DNA of 64,000 nucleotides from Palsa-461 sp963768185 (lineage in GTDB: Bacteria > Actinomycetota > Acidimicrobiia > Acidimicrobiales > RAAP-2): NCBI GenBank assembly GCA_963768185.1, contig CAVYGS010000001.1, forward strand, positions 434,001 to 498,000, written 5' to 3'. This document shows, piece after piece, positions 37,447-47,056 of the stretch. The first letter of the stretch is position 1. Each line of letters begins with the position of its first letter. Under the pieces are notes generated by a model. That model did not search any database and was not told where the DNA came from. It was given only the letters and a program-made list of their open reading frames with translations. The translations under genes were made by a program, and so were the position numbers.

Positions 37447-37797
37447 GTGGTGTTCGGGGCTCACGTCGTCTTGTACAGCAGGGACGCCGACGCCGATCGT
37501 CGGTTCCTCGCGGAGGTGTTCTCCATGGGGTCCGTCGACGCCGGGGGCGGGTGGTTGGTGTTCGCACTGCCGCCCGCTGAAGTTGCGGTGCATCCAGCCG
37601 AAGCTCCGGGGGCCGAGCTGAACCTGATGTGCGACAACCTCGAGGCGCAGATCGAATCATTGGAGGCCCTCGGGGTGACGTGCGCCCCGGTGGAGGAGGC
37701 ACGGTGGGGAACGATCACGAAGATCGTCCCGCCGGGCGGAGCCGAGATCGGCATTTACCAGCCGAGACACCCGCTGGCGTTCGAACGCCCGCAATGA
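37447..37797 (+). CDS. VOC (glyoxalase-like) family protein
   Basis: The 116-aa product has the VOC unit: HVVLYSRDADADRRFLAEVF at the start, a middle MCDNLEAQIESLEALG helix, and PPGGAEIGIYQPRHP at the end with E as possible metal ligand. It starts at GTG 37447. An AAGAAT hexamer ends 6 nt upstream, compatible with a leaderless transcript. The 150 nt before it hold nothing recognisable. Confidence 0.72.
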   Translation: MVFGAHVVLYSRDADADRRFLAEVFSMGSVDAGGGWLVFALPPAEVAVHPAEAPGAELNLMCDNLEAQIESLEALGVTCAPVEEARWGTITKIVPPGGAEIGIYQPRHPLAFERPQ

Positions 37798-37919
37798 CGG
37801 ACCCGACGTGCGCTGGGCGCCCTTCTCCATGGGGGACCCGTCGCCCACGGAGCCGATCGTCGGTGGACGCGGGGCCTTGGGGAGATCGCTCAGCGCTCGG
37901 CGAACCGAGCCCGAAGCGC

Positions 37920-39041
37920 TCAGCCGACGAGGCGGTTGAGCGCGTCGATCAACTGGCGCAGACGCCCGTAGTGGATGCGGTCGAAGCGCAGGGCGATGCG
38001 CGGAAGATCGAGCTGGTCGTTGTCGGAGCGCTCCGGCGGAAAAGGCGAGGCCAGGCGGATCGACCCCGAGGCCACGATGTCGTCGAACTCGGTGTTGAGC
38101 TCCGCGAGCTTTTGGGGGTTGGGCGCGACCTGGAGCCGCAACACGAGCAGGTCGCCCACCCATCGGCATGAGTGGTAGTTGCGATAGAAGTCGAGCACCT
38201 CGCGCGCTGCGTCTTCGACCGTCGTCACGATCCGATACAGGCACAGGTCGTCGCCGGAGATGTAGCCCGGCCCGGTCGAGAGCTCTTCGACGAACTCGCG
38301 CCAGCGATTCCAGTACACCCCCCCGGGGGTCTCGACCAGCACGACGGGGGCCGGCTCGGCCTTGCCCGTCTGCAACAGGGTCAACAGCTCGAAGCACTCA
38401 TCGAGCGTGCCGAAGCCGCCGGGCAGGACCGCGTAGCCGTGGGACTCCTTGATCAGCATCAGCTTGCGGGTGAAGAAGTACCGCATCTCGACGAGCTTGG
38501 GGTCTTGCGCGATGAACGGGTTGGCGCCCTGCTCGAAGGGCAGCCGGATGTTCACCCCGAAGGAGCGCTCGGCCCCCGCCCCCTCGATGCCCGCCGCCAT
38601 GATGCCGGGGCCCGCCCCGGTGACGACCATCCACCCGGCCTCGGCCAAATGGGTGGCCAGGTCGCGGGCGAGCATGTAGACGGGGTCGGCCGGCCGGGTT
38701 CGGGCCGAGCCGAACATGGTGAGCTTGCGCACGGCGCGATAGGGGCCGAACACCCGGAACGCCTCGGTCATCTCGGCCAACGCGGCGTCGGCGATCTTCA
38801 GGTCGCCGGCGTTGGTGCCCTCCCGGGCCATCACCCACAGCGAGGCGAGCATCGAGCGCAGCAGGTTGGCCTGGACCCGCGACAGCGAATGCCCCCCGGT
38901 CAGCGCGCCGAGCGCTGTCTCGATGACCTCGAGGTCGGGCTCGGCCGCCGGGCCGATCGGCGGGAGCGTGGACAGCGGGGTGGGCTCGGGCCCGCCCGAG
39001 GAGGCCGCTCGCTCGGCCTTCGACTCGCCCTCGACGCTCAC
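37920..39041 (-). CDS. LOG/TIGR00730-type Rossmann protein (cytokinin riboside 5'-monophosphate phosphoribohydrolase-like)
   Basis: The 373-aa protein carries a lysine-decarboxylase-like LOG domain (about residues 110-290) with VTGAGPGIMAAGIEGAG and the signature PGGFGTLDE, both at the nucleotide site. An N-terminal region of about 100 aa and a C-terminal region of about 80 aa flank it, making it longer than typical LOG. It may hydrolyse nucleotide monophosphates. It starts at GTG 39041, overlapping the fbiC stop (GTGA), and is the last gene of the pentose-phosphate/F420 unit. Confidence 0.82.
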   Translation of the reverse strand: MSVEGESKAERAASSGGPEPTPLSTLPPIGPAAEPDLEVIETALGALTGGHSLSRVQANLLRSMLASLWVMAREGTNAGDLKIADAALAEMTEAFRVFGPYRAVRKLTMFGSARTRPADPVYMLARDLATHLAEAGWMVVTGAGPGIMAAGIEGAGAERSFGVNIRLPFEQGANPFIAQDPKLVEMRYFFTRKLMLIKESHGYAVLPGGFGTLDECFELLTLLQTGKAEPAPVVLVETPGGVYWNRWREFVEELSTGPGYISGDDLCLYRIVTTVEDAAREVLDFYRNYHSCRWVGDLLVLRLQVAPNPQKLAELNTEFDDIVASGSIRLASPFPPERSDNDQLDLPRIALRFDRIHYGRLRQLIDALNRLVG

Positions 39042-41323
39042 GCGCTGGTCAGCGCGCCGGGCCGGCCATAGAGCGTGGTCCGCTGCACGAGCGGCCGACC
39101 GAGCGGCGCCACCAGCTCGGCCATCTCGGCCACCTCGAGGCGCTGGCCGTGGGTCGCCCCGGCCGCCCGGGAGATGTTCTCGTCCATGAGCGTGCCGCCG
39201 ATGTCGTTGGCCCCCGCCCTCAACACCTGGCGCGAGCCCTCGATGCCCATCTTCACCCAGCTCACCTGGATGTTGTCGATCGCCCCCCGGTATGCGATGC
39301 GTCCCACCGCGTGCATGAGGAGCGCCTCGCGGAACGTCGGGCCACGGCGGGCCCGGCGCTGCAGGTAGATGGGCGTGGCCATGTGCACGAAGGGGAGGGG
39401 CACGAACTCGGTGAACCCCCCGGTCTCGCGCTGCAACGCCCGGGTGACCACCATGTGGCGCGCCCACGAGCGCGGCTGCTCGATCGAGCCGAACATGATC
39501 GTCACGTTGGAACGCAGCCCAACTGCGTGCGCGGCGCGGTGCGCCTCGAGCCACTCCTCGGTGTTCACCTTGTCGGGACACAGGACCGCCCGGACCTCGT
39601 CGTCGAGGATCTCGGCCGCGGTGCCCGGCAGCGTCTTCAACCCGGCGTCGCGCAGCGTCGCCAGGTACTCGCTCAGCGCGACCCCGGACCGCCGGGCGCC
39701 CTCGGTCACCTCCAGCGCGGTGAACGCGTGGATGTGGATGGTTGCGGACCCGGCGCGCACCGCCTTGATCACCTCGAGGTAGTAGTCGCCGTCGAAGTTG
39801 GGGTGGATCCCCCCCTGCAGACAGACCTCGGTCGCACCCAGCTCCTCGGCCTCTGCGACCCGGCGGCTCACCTCGTCGAGCTCGAGCAGGTAGGGGGCAC
39901 CCCGGAGGTTGAGCGAGAGCGGGCCCTTCGAGAACGCGCAGAACTTGCAGCGGAACGTGCAGACGTTGGTGTAGTTGATGTTGCGGTTGATCACGAAGGT
40001 GACCTCGTCGCCCACGATCTCGGAGCGCAGCTGGTCGGCGAGCTCGGCCACCGTTTGCATCTCGGAACCCCGGGCCGAGAACAACGTGACGATCTCGTCC
40101 TCGCCGACCTCTTGGCCCGCCAGCACCCCGGCCAGCACCTCGCCGACGGCGCTCCGCGCCGACGGCACCGAGAACCGGGCCGGGTCGAGCAGCGCCGGGG
40201 GCGCCACCTCGCCGCCCGAGCACCACCGGTGGTCCCGGGCCAGGCCCTCGGCGTCGGAGGCGTCGAGGACGAAGAAGCGCATCTGTTCGTCCAGCCAACG
40301 ACCAGGCTCGAGCGCGAACTCCGGATAGATCGTGAGGCGAGGTGCCAGGGTGTGGCCGGCGGCCTCGGTCAGCGCCTCGAGGCGTTCAAGGGCGGGCCAG
40401 GGCCGCTCGGGGTTCACGTGGTCGGCGGTGACCGGCGAGACGCCGCCCCAGTCGTCGATCCCGGCCTCGAGCAGGGGCAACAGATCGTCGGAGAGGTTGG
40501 GCGGCGCCTGCAGGTGGATCTCGGGGGGCAGCAGGAGCCGGGCCACCGCGATCGACCAGGCGAACTCCTCGTCGTCACAGGGGGGCGACCGGAACATGAC
40601 CGTGCCCGGCTTGGGCAGGAAGTTCTGGACGATCACCTCTTGGACATGGCCGTGGCGCCGGTGCGACTCGGCGATCGCCGCCAGTGCGGCGATGCGGTCG
40701 GCCCTCGTCTCGCCAATGCCGACCAAGATGCCGGTGGTGAAGGGGATCTGGAGCTCGCCGGCCGCCTCCAGGGTGGCCAGCCGGCGGGCCGGGTCCTTGT
40801 CCGGCGCGCCGCGGTGCGCGTCGAGGCCCTCGGCCAGCGTCTCGATCATCATCCCCTGGCTGGCGGTGACCGGTCGCAGCGCCGCCAGCTCGTCGGCGTA
40901 CAGGGCCCCGGCGTTGGCGTGGGGGAGGAGCCCCGTCTCGCGCACGACGGCCTCGCACATCGCCACCAGGTACTCGACCGTCGAGGTGTAGCCGTGCTCG
41001 CGCAACCACGCCGCCGCGATCGGGTAGCGCAACTCGGGCCGCTCGCCCAGGGTGAAGAGCGCCTCGTGACAGCCGGCGGCCCGACCCGACTCCGCGATGG
41101 CGAGCACCTCGTCGCGAGTGAGATAGGGGTGCTCGAGGCGCGCCGGCGGCTTGGCGAACGTGCAGTAGCCACAGCGGTCCCGGCACAGCATGGTGAGTGG
41201 GATGAACACCTTGGGGGAGTAGGTGACCCGGCGCCCGTGGTGTGCGTCGCGCACCGCGCGCGCCGCGGCGAACAGCTCGTCGAGCGAGCTGAACTCGAGC
41301 TCCGCCGCCTCGAGCGTGCTCAT
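39038..41323 (-). CDS. fbiC: FbiC, 7,8-didemethyl-8-hydroxy-5-deazariboflavin synthase
   Basis: The 761-aa protein fuses the two radical SAM halves CofG and CofH. The N-terminal half has the CxxxCxxC cluster CRDRCGYC, and the C-terminal half has CTFRCKFC. Other support includes TLGERPELRYP, QNFLPKPGT and ATEVCLQGGIHPNFDGDYY. It makes the deazaflavin core (Fo) of coenzyme F420. The ATG at 41323 overlaps the pgl stop (ATGA), so I prefer it over the ATG at 41362 inside pgl. Its place after zwf and pgl links F420 synthesis to NADPH and sugar-phosphate metabolism. Confidence 0.96.
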   Translation of the reverse strand: MSTLEAAELEFSSLDELFAAARAVRDAHHGRRVTYSPKVFIPLTMLCRDRCGYCTFAKPPARLEHPYLTRDEVLAIAESGRAAGCHEALFTLGERPELRYPIAAAWLREHGYTSTVEYLVAMCEAVVRETGLLPHANAGALYADELAALRPVTASQGMMIETLAEGLDAHRGAPDKDPARRLATLEAAGELQIPFTTGILVGIGETRADRIAALAAIAESHRRHGHVQEVIVQNFLPKPGTVMFRSPPCDDEEFAWSIAVARLLLPPEIHLQAPPNLSDDLLPLLEAGIDDWGGVSPVTADHVNPERPWPALERLEALTEAAGHTLAPRLTIYPEFALEPGRWLDEQMRFFVLDASDAEGLARDHRWCSGGEVAPPALLDPARFSVPSARSAVGEVLAGVLAGQEVGEDEIVTLFSARGSEMQTVAELADQLRSEIVGDEVTFVINRNINYTNVCTFRCKFCAFSKGPLSLNLRGAPYLLELDEVSRRVAEAEELGATEVCLQGGIHPNFDGDYYLEVIKAVRAGSATIHIHAFTALEVTEGARRSGVALSEYLATLRDAGLKTLPGTAAEILDDEVRAVLCPDKVNTEEWLEAHRAAHAVGLRSNVTIMFGSIEQPRSWARHMVVTRALQRETGGFTEFVPLPFVHMATPIYLQRRARRGPTFREALLMHAVGRIAYRGAIDNIQVSWVKMGIEGSRQVLRAGANDIGGTLMDENISRAAGATHGQRLEVAEMAELVAPLGRPLVQRTTLYGRPGALTSA

Positions 41324-42027
41324 GCCGGGGTGCCCTTGGCCGCAGCCCGGTCGAACAGCCACACCACTTCGTCGGAGGCGACGCGCGCCGCCGGCAGGTT
41401 CTCGCAGTCGCGCAGGCGCGCGATGGCCTCGTGCTTCTGGGGGCCCGACACCGTGAAGACGGCGGTGCGGGCCGCGTCGATCACCGGGTAGGTGACGGTG
41501 AGGCGCGGGTGGGGGTTGCGACCGCTCGGGTCCTCGGTCGCCACACAGAGTCGGTCCGTCACCTCGAGGCTCGGCGAGAGCGCGAACAGCGAGGCGGTAT
41601 GGCCGTCGGGCCCGAGCCCCAAGTGGATGAGGTCGATGCCCCCGTCGCCCAGAAGCTCGCGCAGCTTGGCGTCGTACTCGGCGGCGCAGCGCTCGGGCTC
41701 GAGTTCGGTCGGCATGGGGGTGAACGATCCCACACCGGCGAGCTTGTCCACGAGGTGCTCGCGCACCAGGCGCTGGTTGGCGTCGGGATCATCGGGCCCG
41801 ACGGCCCGCTCGTCGCCCATGTAGATGTCGACGAGCGACCAGTCGATCACCGCCGACCCGGCGGCCCGGTCGTAGCAGGCCGCGGCGGTCGGGCCCCCCG
41901 ACAACAGCACGGCGAACCGCTCGCCGGCGCGCCCGGTGAACCGCTCCTCCAAGGTGGTCGCGAAGGCGTCGGGGACGTCTTTGACGGGCTGGCTCTCGCA
42001 GAGCACCTGGGCGGCGCGCCCCCTCAC
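41320..42027 (-). CDS. pgl: 6-phosphogluconolactonase
   Basis: The 235-aa protein is a DevB/NagB-type 6-phosphogluconolactonase with VLLSGGPTAAACYD, VDIYMGDERAVGPDDPDAN and HLGLGPDGHTASLF, all family hallmarks. It hydrolyses 6-phosphogluconolactone made by the Zwf encoded just upstream. GTG at 42027 overlaps the zwf stop (GTGA), and its own end overlaps fbiC (ATGA). Confidence 0.95.
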   Translation of the reverse strand: MRGRAAQVLCESQPVKDVPDAFATTLEERFTGRAGERFAVLLSGGPTAAACYDRAAGSAVIDWSLVDIYMGDERAVGPDDPDANQRLVREHLVDKLAGVGSFTPMPTELEPERCAAEYDAKLRELLGDGGIDLIHLGLGPDGHTASLFALSPSLEVTDRLCVATEDPSGRNPHPRLTVTYPVIDAARTAVFTVSGPQKHEAIARLRDCENLPAARVASDEVVWLFDRAAAKGTPA

Positions 42028-43535
42028 AAGACCGGGTCCCTCCAGGCGTCCCCCGAGCGCTCGAGCAGGAGGTTGGCGATGTGCGGGCCCCAGGTGCCGG
42101 CGTTGTAGAAGTGGAGGCCACCGCCCGGCTCGGCCCAGGCCTCGAGGTAGGGGTCGACCACCCGCCAGGCCTGCTCGACTTCGTCGGTGCGGATGAACAA
42201 CGTGGGGTCGCCGCTCATCGCATCGAACAACAGCCGCGTGTAGCCGTCCATGCCCGTTTTCTGGATGGCCTGCTCGTAGGCGAAGTCCATCGACACCGAC
42301 TGCACCCGGAAGGCCTCGCCGGGGACCTTGGCCCCGAAGTGCAGCGAGATCCCCTCGTGGGGCTGGATCCGGAGCACCAGCACGTTGGGCCGCAGGTCGC
42401 GCGAGAGCACGCCTTCGAACGCCAGGAACGGCACCTCGTGGAAGACCATCGCGATCTCGGTGACCCGGGCCGGGAGCCGCTTGCCGGTCCGGACGTAGAC
42501 GGGCACCCCGGCCCAGCGCCAGTTGTCGACGTGCATGCGGAGCGCCACGTAGGTCTCGGTCTCGGACTTGGGGTTCACGCCGTCCTCGTCACGGTACGCG
42601 ATCACCGGCAGCTGGTCGACGACGCCTGCGAGGTACTGGCCCCGGACCGACTTGTCGACGGCCTCGTCGGGGGAGGGGATGTCGATCGCCTTGAGCAGCT
42701 TCACCTTCTCGTCTCGGATGTGCTCGGCGTCCATCCAGGTGGGCGGCTCCATCATGGTCAGCGCGAGCACCTGCATCACGTGGTTCTGGACGATGTCGCG
42801 CAGCGCCCCCGCCGTCTCGTAGAAGCCGCCGCGGTGCTCGACCCCGATCGACTCCGCCACGGTGATCTGCACCTGTTCGACGTAACGACGGTTCCAGATC
42901 GGCTCGAAGATGGCGTTGGCGAACCGTAACGCCAGGACGTTCTGGACGGTCTCTTTGCCCATGTAGTGGTCGATGCGGAAGATCTGGTTCTCGTCGAAGG
43001 CCCGGTGGACCTGCGCGTCGAGGTCGAGCGCGCTGTCGAGGTCGTGCCCGTAGGGCTTCTCCACCACCAGTCGCACGAAGTCGCCGCCCTCGCCGGGCTG
43101 GTTGCAGCCCTCCTTGGCCAGCGCCTCGGCCACCAGCCCGAAGACCGCAGGAACGGTGGCCAGGTAGTAGACGCGGTTGCCCGCAGTGCCGCACTGGCGG
43201 TCGGACTCGGCCAACACGTCCCTCAAGCGGTCGAAGGTCGTGGTCGCCGCGTACTCGCCGGAGACATAGCGAAAGCGCGGCACGAGCTCACGCCAGGCCG
43301 CCCCGCCGGTCGGGTCGGCCTTGAGCGCAACATCTTGGAACTGCTCGTCGCTCCACTCGGTCCGGGCGACCCCGATCACGCAGAACTGCTCGTTCAGCCG
43401 GCCGCGGTTGGCCAGCTCGGCCAGTGCCGGGAGGATCTTGCGCGCGGTGAGGTCGCCCGAGGCGCCGAAGATCACCAGAGCGAGCGGCGGCGGGGTCTTG
43501 GCGACCTTGGTCGCCACCGAGGACACGTCGGTCAT
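42024..43535 (-). CDS. zwf: Glucose-6-phosphate 1-dehydrogenase
   Basis: The 503-aa protein has the NADP-binding IFGASGDLTARKILPAL at the start and the active-site signature DHYMGKETVQN, with catalytic histidine and lysine nearby. It oxidises glucose-6-phosphate, giving NADPH. I chose the ATG at 43535, 8 nt after the gnd stop; a longer frame would run back into gnd. It overlaps pgl by 4 nt. Confidence 0.97.
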   Translation of the reverse strand: MTDVSSVATKVAKTPPPLALVIFGASGDLTARKILPALAELANRGRLNEQFCVIGVARTEWSDEQFQDVALKADPTGGAAWRELVPRFRYVSGEYAATTTFDRLRDVLAESDRQCGTAGNRVYYLATVPAVFGLVAEALAKEGCNQPGEGGDFVRLVVEKPYGHDLDSALDLDAQVHRAFDENQIFRIDHYMGKETVQNVLALRFANAIFEPIWNRRYVEQVQITVAESIGVEHRGGFYETAGALRDIVQNHVMQVLALTMMEPPTWMDAEHIRDEKVKLLKAIDIPSPDEAVDKSVRGQYLAGVVDQLPVIAYRDEDGVNPKSETETYVALRMHVDNWRWAGVPVYVRTGKRLPARVTEIAMVFHEVPFLAFEGVLSRDLRPNVLVLRIQPHEGISLHFGAKVPGEAFRVQSVSMDFAYEQAIQKTGMDGYTRLLFDAMSGDPTLFIRTDEVEQAWRVVDPYLEAWAEPGGGLHFYNAGTWGPHIANLLLERSGDAWRDPVL

Positions 43536-43542
43536 CGACCGC

Positions 43543-44485
43543 TCAGTTCTTGGGGGTGGAAGTCTCGAGCCCGGGCTGACCCGACTCGAGGGTGACCGCG
43601 TGGCCACCGAACTGGTTGCGCAGCGCCGCGAGCAGCTTGTTGGCGAAGGAGTCCTGTTCGCGCGAGGCGAAGCGCGCGTAGAGGGCGGCCGAGATGGCGG
43701 GGGCGGGCACGGCCCGGTCGATGGCCTCCTCGACGGTCCAGCGGCCCTCGCCCGAGTCGGTGACCGCGCCCTTGATGTCCTCGAAGCCCGACCCCGGGCC
43801 GCAGCGCCCGTTCGGTCAGCTCGAGCAGCCAGCTGCGCACGACCGAGCCGTAGCGCCAGATCGACGCGATCTCGTGCAGGTCGAGGTGGAACTCGTCGGC
43901 CGCGCCCATGATCTCGAATCCCTCGGCATAGGCCTGCATGAGCCCGTACTCGATGCCGTTGTGGACCATCTTCACGAAGTGGCCGGCGCCCACCGGCCCG
44001 ACATGGGCGTAGCCCCCCTCGGGGGCGAGCGAGAGCAGCGCCGGCTCGACGACGGCCACCGACTCCTTGGTGCCCCCCACCATGAGGCAGTAGCCCTCGG
44101 TGAGGCCCCAGACCCCGCCCGAGGTGCCGGCGTCGACGAAGCCGATGCCCTTTCTCGGCGAGACGGTCGGCGATGGCCTGCGGCTTCCTTGTAGTTGGAG
44201 TTCCCGCCGTCGACGATGACGTCGCCCGACTCGAAGCGCTCCGCCAAGGCGGCGATGGTCGAATCGGTGGGTGCCCCGGCGGGCACCATGACCCACGCGG
44301 CGCGCGGCGACGTCGAGCTTCTTGGCCACGTCGTCGAGGTCGTCCGCGACGATGGCGCCCTTGGCGCCCGCCGCCTGGCGGGCGTCGGCCGAGAGGTCGT
44401 AGGCGACGACCTCGTGTCCGGCGCCGATCAGACGCTCGGTCATGTTGGCGCCCATCTTCCCGAGCCCGACCATGGCGATCTTCAT
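43543..44485 (-). CDS. gnd: 6-phosphogluconate dehydrogenase (short GND type), four single-base insertions
   Basis: The gene would encode about 312 aa, the length of the short decarboxylating 6PGDH group. It starts with MKIAMVGLGKMGANMTERLI (Rossmann) and includes DVIVDGGNSNYKE, DAGTSGGVWGLTEGY and GAGHFVKMVHNGIEYGLMQAY with the catalytic lysine. The sequence needs four one-base removals: near 44308, 44182, 44155 and 43797. The first three together restore the frame. All four are insertions in G/C-rich runs. With them removed, the C-terminus ends ...LETSTPKN at 43545. The neighbours in this operon are otherwise intact, so errors in the sequence are likelier than decay. Confidence 0.85.
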
Positions 44486-44535
44486 GTGCTCTCCTCTCGG
44501 TCGCGCGACCGTATCTCCCAACCCGGACCGCCCGA

Positions 44536-45913
44536 TCAGGCGATCTCGGCCACGTCCTCCACGGCGACGCGCAGCACCCTCCGTCCGTGCGCGACCAGGC
44601 TCTGGTGGTCGCCGATGGACTGCGCCGCGATGAGCGTCCCGAAGTCGTAGGGCTTGGTCGGGATCGGCGAGCTCGGGCTGGGCACCCCGACGCACGATCT
44701 GGACCGCCACCACCGAGTTGGGGCCGCCCTTGTGCAGCTGGCCGGTCGAGTGCAAGAAGCGGGGGCCGTATCCGGCGGTGACCGGGGCACCGCCCAGGTG
44801 GTCGCGGACCCGGCGGCGAAGGGCCTCCAGCGCTTCGTCCTGGCCGAAGGGGAGATACGCCTGCAGCGAGACGTAGTCACCGGCGGAGCACTGCTGGTCC
44901 AGCCACCCGAGCGCCTCACCCGGCGCGGTCTGCTCCAACGAGGGGAGCGGCAGGCCGTCGAGGACCTTGTTGGTGTTCGCCTTGGACTCGGCGACGTTGG
45001 GCTCGTCGAAGGGGTCGATGTCGAGCACGTGCCCGGCGATCGGGATCGCCAGTTCGAATCGGTAGAACTGCTCGGCTAGATCCTGGGCGGTGCGCGGCGA
45101 GAGCTCGATGACGTGGCGGTCGTCGCCCGTCTCGTGCTCGGTCGTCGGCACCGGGACGCACCCGGTGCCGCGCTTGCCCGTCGACTCGGCGATCAGCTGC
45201 TCCACCCACAGCCCGAACGCGGCGAAGGGCTCGGGGACGACGATCGTCACCTTGTCCCGGCCCGCCTTCGCGGCCTCGCCCATGGCGCGGCCGAGCTCGA
45301 CCGCCTCGTCGAGGTCGGCCCCGAGCGCGCGCTCGCACAGCTCGGCGACGTCGTAGCCGAGGAGGGCGGCTGGCACCATCCCGAAGTCACTCATGACCGA
45401 GTAGCGACCGCCGATGTCGGGCCGGTTCGCGAACACCCGGTGGAACCCCCGCTCCTTGGCCAGGTCCGCCAGCGGCGTCCCTGGGTCGGTGATCGCGGCG
45501 AAGCGCGCCCCGTCGCCCACCTTGGACCACGCGTGGTCGAAGAGCACGCTGGGCTCGAGCGTCGTCCCGGACTTGGACGACACGAGCACAAACGCGTCGG
45601 AGAAGTCGAGGCCTCCGACGGTGGTCGGGTCGGTCGTGTCGCAGACCACGAGCTCCCGGGCCGGGCCGGACGGGCCCAGCGCGCGCACGGCCCCCAGGAC
45701 GGCCGGGCCGAGAGAGGAGCCACCCATGCCGAGGAGGATCACCCGCGACTGGTCGATGGCGGCCGCCCACGAGGCGAGCTCCTTGGCCTGGGCGGCGAGC
45801 TCCTTGGGCACCTCCAGCCACCCGAGGCGGTTGGCCGAGACGTTGCCCTCGGGCCACAGTCCCGAGTCCCGCGCAACCAGGCGCGCCCCGAGGCCCTCCG
45901 AGGCGGCGCTCAC
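44536..45913 (-). CDS. pgi: Glucose-6-phosphate isomerase, one frameshift
   Basis: The product is about 458 aa with GMGGSSLGPAVL, VVCDTTDPTTV, LVSSKSGTTLEP (phosphate-binding) and SVMSDFGMVPAALLG, all typical of PGI. Near 44690 one extra G in CGGGGTGCC moves the frame; the true C-terminus continues SSPIPTKPYDFGTLIAAQS to a stop at 44536. It interconverts glucose- and fructose-6-phosphate. The GTG at 45913 overlaps the tal stop (GTGA). Confidence 0.9.
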
Positions 45914-47034
45914 CGGGATCCTCCGAGCGCGCTCGCCTTGTCGGTGAGGGTCTGGATCAGCTCGTCGAAGGACTTGGCGAAGCTGTGCACTCCCTCGTCC
46001 TCGAGGGTGGCCGTGACGTCGGCGAGGTCGATGCCGGCCTCGCCGAGCGCCGCGATGGCCTGTGCGGCTGCCTGGGGGTCGGCGTCGACGGTCCGGGCGA
46101 GTGCGCCATGGTCGTCGAAGGCTGCAATGGTCGTCTCGGGCATGGTGTTCACGGTGGCCGGCCCGATCAGGCTGTCCACGTAGAGCAGGTCCGAGTATGC
46201 CGGGTTCTTGGTCGAGGTCGACGCCCACAGCGGGCGCTGCACCTGGGCGCCCTTGGCCGCCAGCGCGTCCCATCGCTCGCCGCTGAACGCCTTCACGAAG
46301 TGCTGGTAGGCCAGCTGGGCCTGGGACACCGCGGCCTTGCCCCGGAGGGCCAGGATCTTGGGGTCGCCGTCGGGGCCGCCGGCCAAGGTTTCCAGCTGTC
46401 GGTCGACCTCGGTGTCGACGCGGCTCACGAAGAACGAGGCGACGCTCGCCACCGATCCGAGGTGGTCGTGACCGGCGGCGGCGTAGGACTCGAGACCCGA
46501 CAGATACGCCTCGATCACCGCGTCGTAGCGGGGGATCCCGAAGATGAGCGTGACGTTGATGCTCCGGCCCTCCGAGATGAGCCGGTTGATGGCCGGCACG
46601 CCCTCGACGGTGGCCGGCACCTTCACGAGGAGGTTCGCGGTGTTGATGCGCTCGTGCAGCGAGCGAGCGAGCTCGACCGTGCCGTCGGTGTCATGGGCCA
46701 GCGACGGGGCGACCTCGAGCGAGACGAAGCCGTCGGTGCCACCGCTCTCCTCATGGACGCCCTTCAACAGCGCGAGGGCATGCACGATGTCTTCGATGAC
46801 GAGCTCCCAGTAGACGTCCTCGACGGTGCCCTTCGAGATGAGGGAGGCGAACTGCGCGTCGTAGTCGTCCTCACCCTCGATCGCCTTGGCCAGGATCGTC
46901 GGGTTGGAGGTGATCCCGCGCACGCCATCACCGACGAACCCGGCAAGCCGGCCGTTGTTGATCCAGTCCCGCCGAAGGTTGTCGAGCCATGGGCTCTGGC
47001 CGAACTGGGCGTAGAGGTCGTGCAGTCTGCTCAT
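45910..47034 (-). CDS. tal: Transaldolase
   Basis: The 374-aa protein fits the longer actinobacterial transaldolase type: VRGITSNPTILAKAI near the start, NLLVKVPATVEGVPAI containing the Schiff-base lysine, and INVTLIFGIPRYDAVIEAY. It transfers dihydroxyacetone units between sugar phosphates. It starts 22 nt after tkt with GGAAGAG before the ATG, and overlaps pgi by 4 nt. Confidence 0.96.
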   Translation of the reverse strand: MSRLHDLYAQFGQSPWLDNLRRDWINNGRLAGFVGDGVRGITSNPTILAKAIEGEDDYDAQFASLISKGTVEDVYWELVIEDIVHALALLKGVHEESGGTDGFVSLEVAPSLAHDTDGTVELARSLHERINTANLLVKVPATVEGVPAINRLISEGRSINVTLIFGIPRYDAVIEAYLSGLESYAAAGHDHLGSVASVASFFVSRVDTEVDRQLETLAGGPDGDPKILALRGKAAVSQAQLAYQHFVKAFSGERWDALAAKGAQVQRPLWASTSTKNPAYSDLLYVDSLIGPATVNTMPETTIAAFDDHGALARTVDADPQAAAQAIAALGEAGIDLADVTATLEDEGVHSFAKSFDELIQTLTDKASALGGSR

Positions 47035-47056
47035 TGCGCTCTTCCTTGATCGGGGG

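Noticed and set aside
39149..41491. A 780-codon plus-strand open frame
   Set aside because: It is the antisense of fbiC and has low-complexity Arg/Glu/Val composition.
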